A stretch of 64,000 nt of DNA from Diplonema papillatum (GCA_030068145.1 JAPJBO010000602.1:62001-126000); one strand, 5' to 3'. Positions 31,395 to 42,815 are shown, numbered from the stretch's first letter. Program-made: numbers and translations. Notes: generated by a model from the sequence alone, not told the origin.

Positions 31395-32186
31395 GAATCC
31401 ACCTGGGAGTCCGTGAGCGCTGTCGCTGGCTCCCGCTTTGCGGAAATAGCCGGCTGTTTTACGACCTTTGTCCCAAAAATGCACCCGGCCAAGAAAATAT
31501 CGGCGTTCCTTTGCCCAAAACAGGGTACAGGATGGCCCTTGTTGTTGGGGAGGGGCGGCAAAGGTCGCGTCGCAGCTTTACCACTGCAATGGGTGGTGGT
31601 GTGGGGCGGGCCAAAATTCAAAGATAGTAGTAGGGGGCGACGCTTCGCGTAGCCATTCAATACTTTGCGCCTCCCGCGGGTACCAGGGAAGTCCTGCTAC
31701 ACGGGAGCCAAGCTTCACGTGTTCGGCGGTACTGCAGAGCCACGGGCCCACGGGTCACCTGGGAGTCCGTGAGCTGTCGCAGGCTCCCGGTTTGCGGAAA
31801 TAGCCGGCTGTTTTACGACCTTTGTCCCAAAAATACGCCCGGCCAAGAAAATATCGGCGGTCCTTTGCCCAAAACAGGGTACGGGGTGGCCCTTGTTGTT
31901 CCCCGCGATCCAAGTGCGCACCGAGGTGTCCTAAGGGTCGTTTGTTTTACCTAGTAGAATTCCCCTGATAAATCAATAGGAGGGGCGGCAAAGGTCGCGT
32001 CGCAGCTTTACCACTGCAATGGGTGGTGGTGTGGGGCGGGCCAAATGCAAAGATAGTAGTAGGGGGCGACGCTTCGCGTAGCCATTCAATACTTTGCGTC
32101 TCCCGCGGGTACCAGGGAAATCCTGCTACACGGGAGCCAAGCTTCACGTGTTCGGCGGTACTGCAGAGCCACGGGCCCACAGGTCA
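31395..32186 (+). repeat. Tandem duplication, two units of about 355 and 430 bp
   Basis: The unit from CACCTGGGAGTCCGTGAGC to GAGCCACGGGCCCAC occurs at 31399-31753 and again at 31756-32186. The second copy carries about 60 extra bases (31905-31975). Differences are few, so the duplication is recent relative to the other repeats. The array sits between the 18S and 28S fragments. Confidence 0.85.
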
Positions 32187-32315
32187 AATGGCTACCGATT
32201 TCTTAAACTAAAGCATCAAGGCGTGGCGCACCTTGGGGCTTGGCGCTTGCGCTGAACACAAGCTCGTCGAGACGGTCAGCCACAGGGCAGAGCGGACGGG
32301 GTTGTAGCACTAGGG
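32100..32315 (+). repeat. Dispersed repeat with inverted copy at 59.97-60.17 kb
   Basis: TACACGGGAGCCAAGCTTCA through GGTTGTAGCACT matches the reverse of 59966-60165. The match stops exactly where the 28S fragment begins, which defines the junction. Confidence 0.8.
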
Positions 32316-32700
32316 CAGAGCCCAAGCCTGAACCGGTGTTCTTCCTGGAATGGGGTATCCACAGAGGGTGAGAGTCCCGTATTTCCTCGACGAGCCATGT
32401 TGGTTAACTCCTTGCTAGCACGAGTCGCTCAGTTTGGGAATGCTGAGCTAATCGGCAGGTATCCCTCTGCGAAGGCTAAATATCTCCCGGAGGCCGATAG
32501 CGAACAAGTACAGTGATGGAAAGATGCAAAGAACTTTGAAAAGAGGGTTAAAAGTCCCTGAAACCGATGAGTGGTAAGAGTTGGAGATGCGTTCAAATCT
32601 TAATCATTGCTCCTTCACTGGGGTTTATGGTTGAGACGTCTGGACCTATTCGGATCGTCCAAGCTTCTGTTGCGAGACGGCTTGCCGGCTGCCTCAGTTT
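32316..32700 (+). rRNA. 28S (LSU) rRNA fragment, 5' region
   Basis: Contains AGAGCCCAAGCCTGAA, AGAGGGTGAGAGTCCCGT, CCGATAGCGAACAAGTACAG and GAACTTTGAAAAGAG followed by GGTTAAAAGT. This is the conserved D1/D2 neighbourhood of nuclear large-subunit rRNA. The segment between the first two blocks is shorter than usual, suggesting an internal deletion. The conserved core expected after D2 is missing. It is therefore truncated at both ends and most likely a pseudogene fragment. Confidence 0.85.
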
Positions 32701-32999
32701 TGCTCGGATCGACCAGGATAGGAATGAGTTGAGGAGGTGACCCGCGGCATCGTCAGCGAAGGGTAAGTGTCGGCGTCTTCGGACAACGTCCTTGCTCCCG
32801 CTGGCTTGACGTGTGCTGCCTCCGACTGAAGCTTCGCAAGCTGTGGTTGACCGTCACGTTCCTCGACGAGGAGCGGCCTTTTTCTTCTTTTTCTTCTTTC
32901 TGCGTCTCCCGCGCCTGCAAAGAATCCTCGATATCCGCCTGGCTTCATCGGAAACGCAAAATCGACGTCTGCTGTGAACAACAACAAGGCACAGCACCT
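32701..32999. other. Unassigned flank of the 28S fragment
   Basis: The minus frame across 32694-33308 has a basic, protein-like section (RRKRRKRPLLVEERDGQPQL) but also includes the tandem duplication and the rRNA boundary, so it is not called. Confidence 0.3.
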
Positions 33000-33270
33000 T
33001 GTCGTTTGTTCACGGCAGTTGAGAGCCGCGTAGACCTCGTTGTACTGTACTCCTTCCTGACTTTTCCACGTCGCAAGCCTCTCACACACGCCTGCGTGAA
33101 TCACACACGAACGAAAATGACCACAAGGCACAGCACCTTGTCGTTCGTTCACGGCAGTTGAGAGCCGCGTAGACCTCGTTGTACTGTACTTGTACTGTAC
33201 TCCTTCCTGACTTTTCCACGTCGCAAGCCTCTCACACACGCCTGCGTGAATCACACACGAACGAAAATGC
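33000..33270 (+). repeat. Tandem duplication, unit about 125 bp
   Basis: TTCACGGCAGTTGAGAGCCG through CACACGAACGAAAATG occurs twice (33009-33119 and 33149-33269), with a TTGTACTGTAC slippage in the second copy. Confidence 0.9.
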
Positions 33271-34730
33271 CCACGCACGGCCACACGCAGGTTTACTCCG
33301 ACAGCCACGCGGACCCCAGACGGATTCCGCCCGCGATCCGCGTGCGGCAGGTCGACTCCACACGGAATCGCACGGAACCCGTGCGAGACTTGTGCGACGA
33401 AATCCGTCGGAGTGCAATGAATGCTACATATCTGTGTGTGGGGAGGGGTTTATTGGGCCGACCCCGTTAAACTACCAGGAGGCGGAAAACGACCCAGCGC
33501 GGGCGCACTGTTAGTCGTTTTGCTGGTGCGTGTGTGGTCCTTTTTAAGATGGATTGTGTCTGCGCTCTCTCACCGGCTGTGAGCCGAAACTCGGCGCCGG
33601 TCTCTCCGGACTGCACCAGGAGAGAACTTCGCGGCGGATCACAAAGCACCCGCCCTGCACGAGGCGCGCCCAAGACCCGTGCACGGCTACCGTAGCACCC
33701 TCCATGTTTGCACCTTCCTCGGATGCTACGGTCGGGAAGGGGCTTCAAAGTAGTTGGGAAAAACACGTTCCCCTTCCCCGCGTTCTGCGTGCGGGGATAC
33801 CACCCGGGCAACTGCCGCAGCAGCCGCAGATACGTCCTTCGCCCTTGGCTCACTTTCGGGAGGTGTCGCTACTCGCCTGCCAGTGTGTTCCTGGTGGTTG
33901 CCATTTCGTTTTGCTGGTGCGCAGCGCAACAGGCCCTCGTCGCACGTGGAGAGCTGCTGTAGGGCTCACCGGTGGTACTTCGTTGCCGTGGACGATGCCC
34001 CGCTCCGCACCTGGTTACGAAAACAGTCAAACACCAGTCGATGATGAGCGGTCAAGCATCTTTGCCATCTGCCTGGCGTGCCAGAGTGTCGGTACCGTGA
34101 ATGGGTTCACTAGTGAAGGGCTTTATTAGTGAAGGGCTGTATTCGTGAGCGGTCAAAGTAGCGAAGTTTTCAGCTCAGAATTAGTGAACATTTGAACGCT
34201 CACTAATCAAAAAGGGCCTTCTCAGCGCACTTGACATACCGGGGGGTCAAGCTTTTTTTTTTTTTTGGCCGCACATACAAACAAACATCGCGCCTATTCT
34301 TTTTTCGCAACCACTTGGGTGTGCAGTACACTGACAAGAAACCGACAATGGAGTGACTGTAATGCTGCTCCGACTAGCACGAAGGCGCTGAGGACCACGT
34401 TTTTATTGTTATTGCTCGCAACGAGTACTTTTTCGTATCGCCGTGACCTCCCCAATGCTGCCTACGAACAACCAAGCAACACCAAAGAGCATTTTTGGGT
34501 CGACAGTTTGCTTTTGTTCTGGTACCTCCTGAGCACGGAAACCCTGGGCACTGCCACGAAAGCAAAAATCCCCGCCTGATGACTCCCCACTATTGCATCG
34601 TGACCGGCTTTGAGAACTCTGGAGCCCGGCATGTGTGCCGCTTACGGGATGCAGCGTCTAAAGGACATCTGTACCCCCCAGCCCGTGATTTATGAACATA
34701 CATATAAATATCAAATAAGGTTAGGTGTAT
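33271..34730. other. No confident gene
   Basis: A + frame at 33267-33470 (SDSHADPRRIPPAIRVRQVD) and one at 33554-34129 are open but unrecognised. A T tract lies at 34252-34266. TTTATTAGTGAAGGGCT-like repeats occur near 34115-34140. Confidence 0.35.
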
Positions 34731-36049
34731 TGCCGAAAGTCACTCGGAGACTCTAATACCCCGGAGTTTCAAGCGAACTCACACTCCAAAGCAACCTCCA
34801 ACGCACAACCCAACGTGGGCCATCCAATGAACGGCTCCTTTTTCTTTGTGATCATACTATACCATTGTATACCCTGCCCTGTCTGCACACATTTAAGCAC
34901 CAAGCTGAGACCGACACATGGAGCAGGCGGGAGACGCGCGACTCGTCCAAACGTCCTCCCAGGCCCTCCTTGTCTCGATGTGGAGGGCTCTAGACATACA
35001 TTATCAATGATGATATGCTGACAGCGCGAGAGTAAAATAACACGCTCCACACTCACAGGCCTCTTTTGCCCCGCTCTGCAAAAGAGTTGCCATTACTCTT
35101 GGCCACCGGCATCTGATGTCATTGGGGGCAATGACCCTCGAAGCAATACTTCAGCCAAACACTGTCAACAAAAAATAAAGAAGACTTTCAGTTTGAAGCC
35201 AACCAAGCCAAGATTAGTCATTCCGAAGCAGGTCTCTACTGAGACCTGGTACTACCAGGCTTGCGAAGTCCTCCCGGAGAGTCTAGGCTTTTGTTTTCCG
35301 GCTTCTATTTCCAGCCCCGGTCTCTTTTCTTCAGCCGTACTTCAACTCTCTTTTCCAAAGTGTTGCAACAAATCAAAAAACCTGCTTCGGATTGACACAA
35401 CCCCTACGTACCACACCTGTCGCGTCCGGCGCATTGAAGTACAGAATACGCAGTCTGCTCCCGCAGACAGGGCTTCCCCATCCTCACGGACTCATCCGGA
35501 TTGATCTTGGTGACTCGGCTCCCCATGATACGACACCTTGGTCCTCGTTGCTTCTCTATGAATATCTCAGTTCCCCTCCTTTCACTGGCCTGCAAGAAGG
35601 CTTGACTTTCCTCGATCTCCACGGGATACTCTCTCGGGCTACCGGTGTCGTGACCAGGTCCCTTTGCGGCCGATTTTTTTTTCGGGGGTTCCCCCCCCCC
35701 CCCCCCGAAAATTTCGGACGAGTACAATTTCGGCAATGGGCAACAAATTTCCCAACGGGCAACGAACTTTTACCCATCCTTTCTGGATGATGTCGGGAGG
35801 GTCTCGGGTCTGGGGAGACTACCGTCTCTGGCTGCAGGCGGCTTCTTCGATCGTGTGACTTCTTCGATCGTGTGACTTTTTCGATCGTGTGGACAGAGCA
35901 TCAGCCTTCTGACTCCGAGTTCGGGACTCTCTCCTCTCCCCAAACCCGAACCTGACACCCAGATTCACTGGGAGTGCCCTTTTCCGGCGAGCTACGAGGA
36001 AACTCATCGAAAGAGTACCAACACTGCTCTTTCCACACCGTTTTATAAA
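34731..36049. other. Repeat-rich, no confident gene; motif copy at 34739
   Basis: A copy of the dispersed motif GTCACTCGGAGACTCTAATA with CCCCGGAGTTTCAAGCGAAC lies at 34739. A C run (35692-35706) with flanking GGGG forms a foldback. TTCGATCGTGTGACTT is in three tandem copies at 35848-35890. Confidence 0.45.
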
Positions 36050-36235
36050 AGAAAGTCATGACAACCAACTACTGATACAAGTGTCAACGGAATAAGCCGG
36101 CAGCCGCTGCTCAACAAGTGCATGCCGATCCATGTGGTCCATGTACTTAAAAGTCCCAGTGCTCAACGGCTTTTTCACGTGAACGGCCCTGATACTACCC
36201 CCCTCAGGAGACACTTTTAAATCCATGCCTTAGCT
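36050..36235 (+). repeat. Dispersed repeat R7, copy 1
   Basis: ACAACCAACTACTGATACAA through CCCCCTCAGGAGACAC resembles 37428-37590 (about 75-80 percent by eye), where the last part also matches the insert in R2 unit 2 (6208-6252, reversed). Confidence 0.7.
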
Positions 36236-36700
36236 CTTCGCGGTTCTTTCCGGGCCATTTAGTGTGAGCGTCCCTAGCGCGCCCATGCAGCGGTCTCTCA
36301 TGACTGGGATTGCGGGGTGAGGTACACGAACTGCATCCTCTGCCCTTCGGTTCGGCGGATTCCCCCCTTTGTGTCGGCGGGAAGGCTGGCCGGAGCTGCC
36401 CGGTTGCCCTCGCTGCTCTGCAAGGTGGGGGGGACGCTGGGTCTGCGCTTCCCAGGGTTGAGAGGCTCGGCGAGGTCTCCGAGTCTGCGTCACTCCGCAC
36501 GGCGTCAGGTCTCGGGCGATTCGATGGAAGCAGGGCAGGCCGCATGTGAGCCTCGCAGCTGACAAGCGTGCGTGCCCTTGTCGAGTCGCAGTACACCGAA
36601 AATCGGAAGACCCCAGTGCTCCGCCGGGGTGGTGTCACATTCCTCTTGTATTTCTCGCTCCCATTCATCATCTTCCTGTGAAACCGGCGCCCCTCTCTTA
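36236..36700. other. Unassigned; possible minus ORF
   Basis: A minus frame (36204-36671) is rich in Ser, Pro and Arg with no recognisable domain. Base composition alone could explain it. Confidence 0.3.
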
Positions 36701-36709
36701 TAAGAAGTA

Positions 36710-36937
36710 CCTACCCCCCCCCGTGCAATTGAGACAGCACAAAGCGCTTGTAATTAAGATACCTTTTTTTTTTTGGGCTGAAGGCGGGGTGTCTCAATCA
36801 AGCGGCCACCTTAAGTCACTCGTTTGTTTGTAAAGATTGCTCCGTTCTTCTCCCTGACTTGTTCCCGGATTAGGATGACACATACTACTACTACTACTGG
36901 GCTGAAGGCGGGGTGTCTCAATTACAAGCGTGTGTGG
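36710..36937. mobile_element. Small inverted-repeat element (MITE-like)
   Basis: CAATTGAGACAGC and CGCTTGTAATTAAG at the left correspond, inverted, to GTGTCTCAATTACAAGCG at the right. GGGCTGAAGGCGGGGTGTCT is also present as a direct repeat at 36775 and 36899. About 230 bp, no ORF. Exact ends uncertain. Confidence 0.45.
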
Positions 36938-37427
36938 TGAATGGAGATGCACCGACGAAGCACCTTTGAACACCGAAAATTCGGTGTCATCCTACCTCAA
37001 AACCAGTTTCATTTTCACCGCGTTGTCGGAAGAATACTGGCCGAAGAAGGCTCTTCTCAGGCCGTCAATATCGCGGGCGACGGCACCCGCACAGAATGCA
37101 GGCGTTTGCAAGTGCGACCATGACCACTCTCTGGTTTGGAGCACGAGTTATAGCCATGCTTCAGACAACCGACAGCGCTGTTCTCTCCAGCATCCACCGA
37201 ATCTATGGCCTGTCCTGCATCTGTTGTCTGGAAGGCGCTCACAAGACTCACCATGATTCTGGTTATTAGCACTTCTCCGTGTACTGTCGGGAAGAAGAAA
37301 CCCCCTACATGGTCCGGTCCACTTCCTGGGAAAAGCTTGCAAAAAAGCCCCGCAATACTTCGGTCTACAGTGTGGACAAAGAGTAGTTGTCGCGGAGCCG
37401 ATGTGGTGAGCTGCTGTTTATTTATGA
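36938..37427. other. Unrecognised ORFs on both strands
   Basis: The minus frame 37057-37434 (FPTVHGEVLITRIMVSLVSA) and + frames over 36941-37257 are both protein-like. Neither is recognised and only one can be real, if any. Left uncalled. Confidence 0.3.
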
Positions 37428-37610
37428 TAACCAACTACATATAAAAGGTGTCACGGGATAAGCAGCCGCTGCTTAGCGGCATAAGTGTGCAGATCCGTGT
37501 GGCCCGTATACTTAAAAGTTCCCACTGCTTTAACGGCTTTATTACATGGGCGGCTCTGAGATTACCCCCTCAGGTGACACCACTTTATCTTTAGCCATAC
37601 TTCAACTATC
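37428..37610 (+). repeat. Dispersed repeat R7, copy 2
   Basis: See 36050. Ends with CACTTTATCTTTAGCCATAC followed by TTCAACTATC, the reverse of bases 6208-6240. Confidence 0.75.
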
Positions 37611-39369
37611 TTCGCTGTCGTCCACTCAGTACCTAGCACCGCCTCAGTCATCTGAAGCTCGATGTTTTGAGGCTGCCGTCTTTTTGCGAGGGGGCTAGGT
37701 TCGTGTGTGGCTATTCTTTCTTACTCTTTCTCTTTCTCGGCCGGGGCTCCTCTTGGCTATCCTTTCTCGGGGGTCACTTGACGGGGTTGTCCCGTTTCGT
37801 CCTAGGCAAGTAACGTATAAAAAGACGCTCACGAGCAACAGAGAACGAGTGCGGTGGTGCCAGAAGAAGCCAGTCCCCAATTCCTTGTCGATGGACAGGT
37901 GTGACAGTCGCAGCGACAGTGTCGCAAACGGCACTGACACGCTTGCGCCAGCGACGGAAATAGGTGTCTCATTTGCACGGGGGGGAGGGGTAGGTACAGC
38001 AACCTTGGTGCCGAAATATCGCACCACTCCTCAACTACACCGTGGACCGAATGGGCTGGTTGCGGCCTTGACTGCGCCTCTTGACGCACGGATTGCGGTC
38101 AAAGAACGCACTTTTCCACAGAAACTGAAACTGACTGGTTATCCCCGGTCTCCGTGTATGATCGCCCCCTCGTCTAGCCTCATGGTACGGAAACGAAGTT
38201 TATCGCCGCACGAGCTTACCCCCGGCCTGATATCCAGTTCTTCTTGGGAGTAAGCCGTTGCGGCGAAACTGTACATGTAAACAGAAATAAAGAAATTAGT
38301 TTGCTAGCAGCACGGGGCGTTAAGTCTTCGCGGAGCTTGTTCTCTCTTGCTAGCAGCAACCTCACCGGCGTGGATGATCCGAGTGAGAAGCGCAAGCACA
38401 CATACTCCGCTCTACATGCTGTGGTGTACGTAGCAGCAGCACGTATCTGTGCATACACACCACTACATACGCACTGTGGTATCCTCTACACGGTGCACGT
38501 GACAGCAGCAACGTATGTATGGCTTGCGCTTCTCACGCCAAATTGCCTCAGCCGAGTGCTTTTCCCCGGGTATTGACCGACCAGATGCTCAAACTTCTCA
38601 CAGGAAACCACCTGAGCGACGCAGATACAGCTTCAGCAGGCACGAGCGGTAAACTTGTTTCGCTCTGTCGGCCTGCGTGAACATGCTCGTGGGAGGCTGG
38701 TTCATGCATGGTAAGAACCGGCTTCATCCTGTTTCTGAAGCTATGAGCTATGCGTCAACCGCATTACCCTTGTATCCAGTTCATCACGGCTCATCATTAA
38801 TTATCGCGAACTCCCTTTCTTTCATTATTTTTCACCCGCTATCCGTATCTTGCAGTGGATATCGCGCAACCAACAAGCATGGTGGGCAACAGCAGCATTG
38901 CCGGCGAGCAAAACCGACAGGCGCTTCGTTTTGTTTGGTCTCGGTTGATCGATTTCTTCACTTGTTTTTTGTTTTTTCAAATTCCAATTTTTATCCAGTT
39001 TCCTTTTTCAAGTTTGGAATTTTTGATCAGCCACCGAAAACACGCTGCCTACGTCTTTCTAGCCTTCGCAATACATCGTAGGCAACCTGCAGTACAAATA
39101 CATACGCCTAAAAGAGGGCCGCAGACCTTCATGGGGCCATTCCTTGCTTCCGGAGTCTTGCACTCCCTTTTTTCTCTCTCTTACTCAACACTCCCTTCTC
39201 TCTCTCTCTCTTGTTCGTGTATGAGGCAGTGTTCTGCCAAACATTCAACTAAAGATCTGACATGTCAGTCTCTCTCTCAGAAGAGATGTGGCGGGGACTG
39301 CAGCTCACCCCATTTTTTTGCGATTTGCATACACACAAAAAACTTTTCTAAGAGAACCCATCCATCAAC
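37611..39369. other. No confident gene
   Basis: A 182-codon + frame (37705-38253) and an overlapping 110-codon minus frame have no recognisable domains. A good donor (CATG|GTAAGAAC, 38710) and acceptor (CGTATCTTGCAG, 38852) about 145 bp apart could mark a short intron, but the flanking frames do not make a clear protein. TAGCAGCA and ACGTATG repeats occur at 38300-38520. Confidence 0.35.
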
Positions 39370-39789
39370 GGTCACACGGAGACCTTAAAACCCCGGAGTT
39401 TCAAGCGAACTTTAACTCCAGAAAAAGTCAGTTCTGATGTTGCGAGACGCGTGGAGGCACGTTCGTGCGATGATCCGCTGGCTGCTCGAATGGTCTTCGT
39501 AGGCTTTGAGAAGACCGGACTGAAGAGAGCAAAAAGCATCCTGAGAGAACAACGCCAAGTAAAATTTGAAAAGAGGGTGCTCTTGGGGTCTCTATGGGTT
39601 CAAACCCTTAGTCGGGCCGTTTGGTTACCCCCAATAGGGCAAGGCATTTTAGGGTCCTGATCAGCCGGATGAATATTGTGCAACACGCTGCATCACATCC
39701 TGCTGCGGGTATCAGTACGATTGAACTCGTCGATCTAACACTCCGTGGCGACTGACCTACGAAACCGAGAAATCCAGTGGAAATTAGCG
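39370..39789. other. Dispersed motif copy and flank; no gene
   Basis: GGTCACACGGAGACC followed by CCCCGGAGTTTCAAGCGAAC lies at 39370. The preceding CTAAGAGAACCCAT is shared with 52369. TGGGTTCAAACCC at 39596 resembles a tRNA B box, but no tRNA fold could be built. Confidence 0.45.
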
Positions 39790-40450
39790 TGGCACTCATT
39801 TGCTTGCAAATGACTCCCCACTAACGCAACCCCAAGAAGGTATGGGGTGCTTTCACACGGCAGTTTTCGACCGCAGACGCATTACCCGTCGGGATGGGAG
39901 CGCAAGCAGGCTCGATGGAAGCACGAAGTCAAGCAGGAGAGACGAACCGCGCAGCCTGAGCGCAAGACGTGCACCAAGGGCAGACCAGGACGTTGGGACC
40001 GTGCGAAGTCGAAGAAGGAGTCCAAAAGCGAAGCAACAACACCAACGCGGAAACGCAACCCGAAGGCAGCCAAGCGGACCTCCCAGGGCAGTGCGGCAGT
40101 GAAGTAACGAAGCTCATCCGAGTGTCCGATGAAACCCCTTGTCAATACCACCCAACGACTGCGACGCGCGTGCGAAATGTCGGACGCTAGCGTCTGTCAA
40201 GAGCATGCATGACTCAGCCGTGTTTTAAAGGTGAGATGAGAGGCATCGGCTCACTCTGTCAAAGGACCATACCACTACCGCAACAAGAAGGAGTGTCCGA
40301 TGAAACCCCTTGTCAACACCACCCAACGACTGCGACGCGCGTGCGAAATGTCGGACGCTAGCGTCTGTCAAGAGCATGCGTGACTCAGCCGTGTTTTAAA
40401 GGTGAGATGAAAGGCATCGGCTCACATTGTCAAAGGACCATACCACCACC
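39790..40450 (+). repeat. Dispersed repeat R5 with internal 178-bp tandem duplication
   Basis: A 178-bp block from GTGTCCGATGAAACCCCTTG to CAACAAGAAG is in tandem (40121-40298 and 40294-40450). It is the reverse of 23991-24170. The upstream part encodes the basic ORF 39847-40107, whose end is also found at 63180-63303. Confidence 0.85.
39847..40107 (+). CDS. Basic Lys/Arg-rich ORF with repeated C-terminus
   Basis: 86 codons, very rich in Lys, Arg and Thr, ending RKRNPKAAKRTSQGSAAVK then stop. The same reading ends the repeat copy at 63180-63303 (RRRKPKAAKQTSQG...AAVK stop), and AAVK-stop is also present in the inverted copy near 24205. Conservation of frame and stop between dispersed copies suggests the 3' end of an element-borne or duplicated nuclear-type protein gene. 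The upstream part is not found in the other copies, so the start is uncertain. Confidence 0.35.
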   Translation: MLSHGSFRPQTHYPSGWERKQARWKHEVKQERRTAQPERKTCTKGRPGRWDRAKSKKESKSEATTPTRKRNPKAAKRTSQGSAAVK

Positions 40451-41096
40451 GCAACACAAGAAGCCGCGAAACCGAGAAATCCAGCGAAAACTCGAACAAA
40501 CACTCAATCTGCAAGGGATCGAAGCGCCCCGACCTGGGGGGGAAGGGAAGCCCGCCGATTAGTCGGCAATAGGCAACAAAGACACACCCACAAGCACACC
40601 TAAGCTGCCACTGCCGCAGATACGGTACGCACACGAATATACTATAAAGGGATAGTGGTCACTCGGAGACTACGAAACCCCGGATCTCCAAGTGGACTCA
40701 CACTCTGAAAAGAACTGAAGCAGGCTGCGCTGCTTAGCACGGCACCTATTCGCCGTGGAGGTCGGTCTCTTCTGTGAGGTGCCATAATTGAGTTAAGTAT
40801 TGAGTTCTTTACAAGTGCAGAGAGCACTGTTCACAGGCTAGTGTTACTTTATGACGCCGTCCGTGGTGAGTTAAGGTCAAACTGGTCATTTCCAGGTCAG
40901 GTTTTGTGCTCGCTTTCGGGAGAGTGTCACAACGGCAAGTGACGTGGTGACAGCCACGTGCTGCAGGGGCGTTGTAATTCCTGTTGTGTGTACTCCACGG
41001 CCGAAGTCCTCAAGCTGTATCCGACTTCCCCGCTGTGTTGTCTTGCGACGTGAAGCTTGTGAAGCCGCTGCCCGCCCTAATTATCTTTTGTATAAG
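40451..41096. other. Motif copy and unassigned DNA
   Basis: Dispersed motif GGTCACTCGGAGACTACGAA at 40657. Bases 41025-41085 (GTTGTCTTGCGACGTGAAGC) recur at 53540-53590. No gene is called. Confidence 0.4.
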
Positions 41097-41304
41097 CACT
41101 GCTTTGTAGGAAATGCTTGAGGAGACTGCCAGTTGCGATAGATCAAAGGAGGTAAATGTGCTGTAGCCCACACGAACCACAGGTAAAGCTGGGTTTAGTG
41201 GCGGGCGGAAGCGTTCAACAAAAAAAGACCCACTTTGTAGTTGTAATGTTTTCTCCCCTAAAAGCTCCCCGAAATGAGCACAAGGCAGTCCCTCGAGTAT
41301 TTTA
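41097..41304 (+). repeat. SINE-like repeat R4, copy 3
   Basis: Full-length R4 unit from GCACTGCTTTGTAGG to CTCGAGTATTTT. Confidence 0.9.
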
Positions 41305-42020
41305 GAGTGTGGGTTCCCTTAGAGATCCGGGGGTTTTTGCCGTGGAAGTTCGGGTGACGCGGGTCTTCACCTGGCTGCTCCACCTCAGACTTTTTCTTAC
41401 AGAAGCTGCACATCATCAAGAAGCTCTACAACTACCCACATTGTGGCTTACTTTTCTGGCTAGATCAGGGCTTATTCTAGGATTCTGGATGTTCGGTTTG
41501 AAGGTTCTGGCTCTAGAGATCCGGGGGTTTTTGCCGTGGAAGTTCGGGTGACGCGGGTCTTCACCTGACTGCTCCACCTCAGACTTTTTCTTTGGTGGTG
41601 TGACAGAAGCTGCACATCATCAAGAAGCTCTACAACCACCCACATTGTGGCTTTACTTTTCTGGCTAGATCAGGGCTTATTCTAGGATTCTGGATGTTCG
41701 GCCTTTGTGCATACAGTGTTGGTCAATCTCACTTACTCGTACATTCCTGCAGTTTAAGGCGAAGTCCAGCTCTTCGTCTTTCAAGTGCAATGGCATGGCA
41801 GTGTAAGGTGGTGCTCCCGCGGGACACAGGGTTTCTGAGAGCTACACTCTGGAAAGTAGTTGGACCTCTAGTTGACTCTCAATTATTTCTTGAGGGGCCC
41901 CCTGCACCCCTCTAGAATAAACCCTGATAGATTCCAGTGCGTCACCTGTGCTTCACCGAAGTACGTTCAGGCTCAAGACCCCGGGAAAACATTGCCTGGC
42001 CTCAGGACACATTTCGAGTG
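41305..42020 (+). repeat. Duplicated gene-like segments, related to 53.59-53.77 kb
   Basis: About 185 bp (AGAGATCCGGGGGTTTTTGC to GGATTCTGGATGTTCGG) is duplicated at 41320-41502 and 41513-41702. The part with AGAAGCTGCACATCATCAAG resembles 53655-53690, and 41938-41990 resembles 53728-53780. In the 53-kb copy the frame reads KKLHIIKRFYSYSQCDFF, so these may be decayed copies of one gene or element. Confidence 0.65.
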
Positions 42021-42149
42021 AGTGAGGGAGGCGAAGACCCGAAGTCTCGTAGGCGACTCCCGGCCCACTGCACCCGGGCCCTCGAACAGGAAGATGGCAC
42101 CGCACGTGGCTCGGCTCGTGCCGAATTCTTGTCCGCGCCCTCGAAGTCG

Positions 42150-42300
42150 AACCACATAGCAGTACATACCACCATGTACTAGGTGTACATACGCAGTACA
42201 CAACACGTAGATGCATAGCACCACGTAGCAGTACATACTACCTACATGTACTAGGTGTACATACGCAGTAGATGCATAGCACCACGTAGCAACCGATGAA
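42150..42300 (+). repeat. Short tandem repeat, unit about 80 bp, with TAC-rich palindromes
   Basis: ACATGTACTAGGTGTACATA with CGCAGTA...GATGCATAGCACCACGTAGC occurs twice. No gene. Confidence 0.85.
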
Positions 42301-42589
42301 AAGTGGGGAGCCCAAGAACACTCACCTATCCTGGCGAGAACCTGGCCGGCTGATCGCGCGCACACTGACTATACCTCTGAAAAAACGGGGGGTGCGTGGT
42401 TTTGCAACGGGCAGACTCATGTGATGCAAGCCGCGGTTGCTTCGGACAAGGCCGCGGAGGTGTGCTCAGCTGCGCCCCGAGGCACCAAAACGACACGATG
42501 CTCAAGACGCCTCCAGAACACCACTTGCCATGGCCTTGGACCGGATCCCATTCTTGTCTACACCCGCACCTGCCCTCTCCTTTTCTCCC
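42301..42589. other. Unassigned
   Basis: GGCTGATCGCGCGCACACTG (42348) is shared with 30330. No gene is supported. Confidence 0.4.
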
Positions 42590-42815
42590 GGGTTCGCCTG
42601 CGCTTTAGTAGCACGGGTCCTGGATGTGACGAGCTACGAACAGCCGCCTGACTATCCAGACTCACACCGCAGTCCTGTCTGCAGACACTCAGGTTCCGCG
42701 CTGATGATGGTCCGCCGTATGTGTCCGTGGCTTAAAAGACCGAAACACGGCGCAGACGGGACCAGTGCGGTGTTGAGAACATACCCATTCCAAGCACGTT
42801 CTTGCAATCCCCCCA
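42590..42815 (+). repeat. Dispersed repeat R6, copy 2
   Basis: Close match to 29465-29680. Confidence 0.85.

Noticed and set aside
39540..39640. Possible tRNA around TGGGTTCAAACCC
   Set aside because: The T-arm stem is poor and no acceptor, D or anticodon arm can be built upstream.
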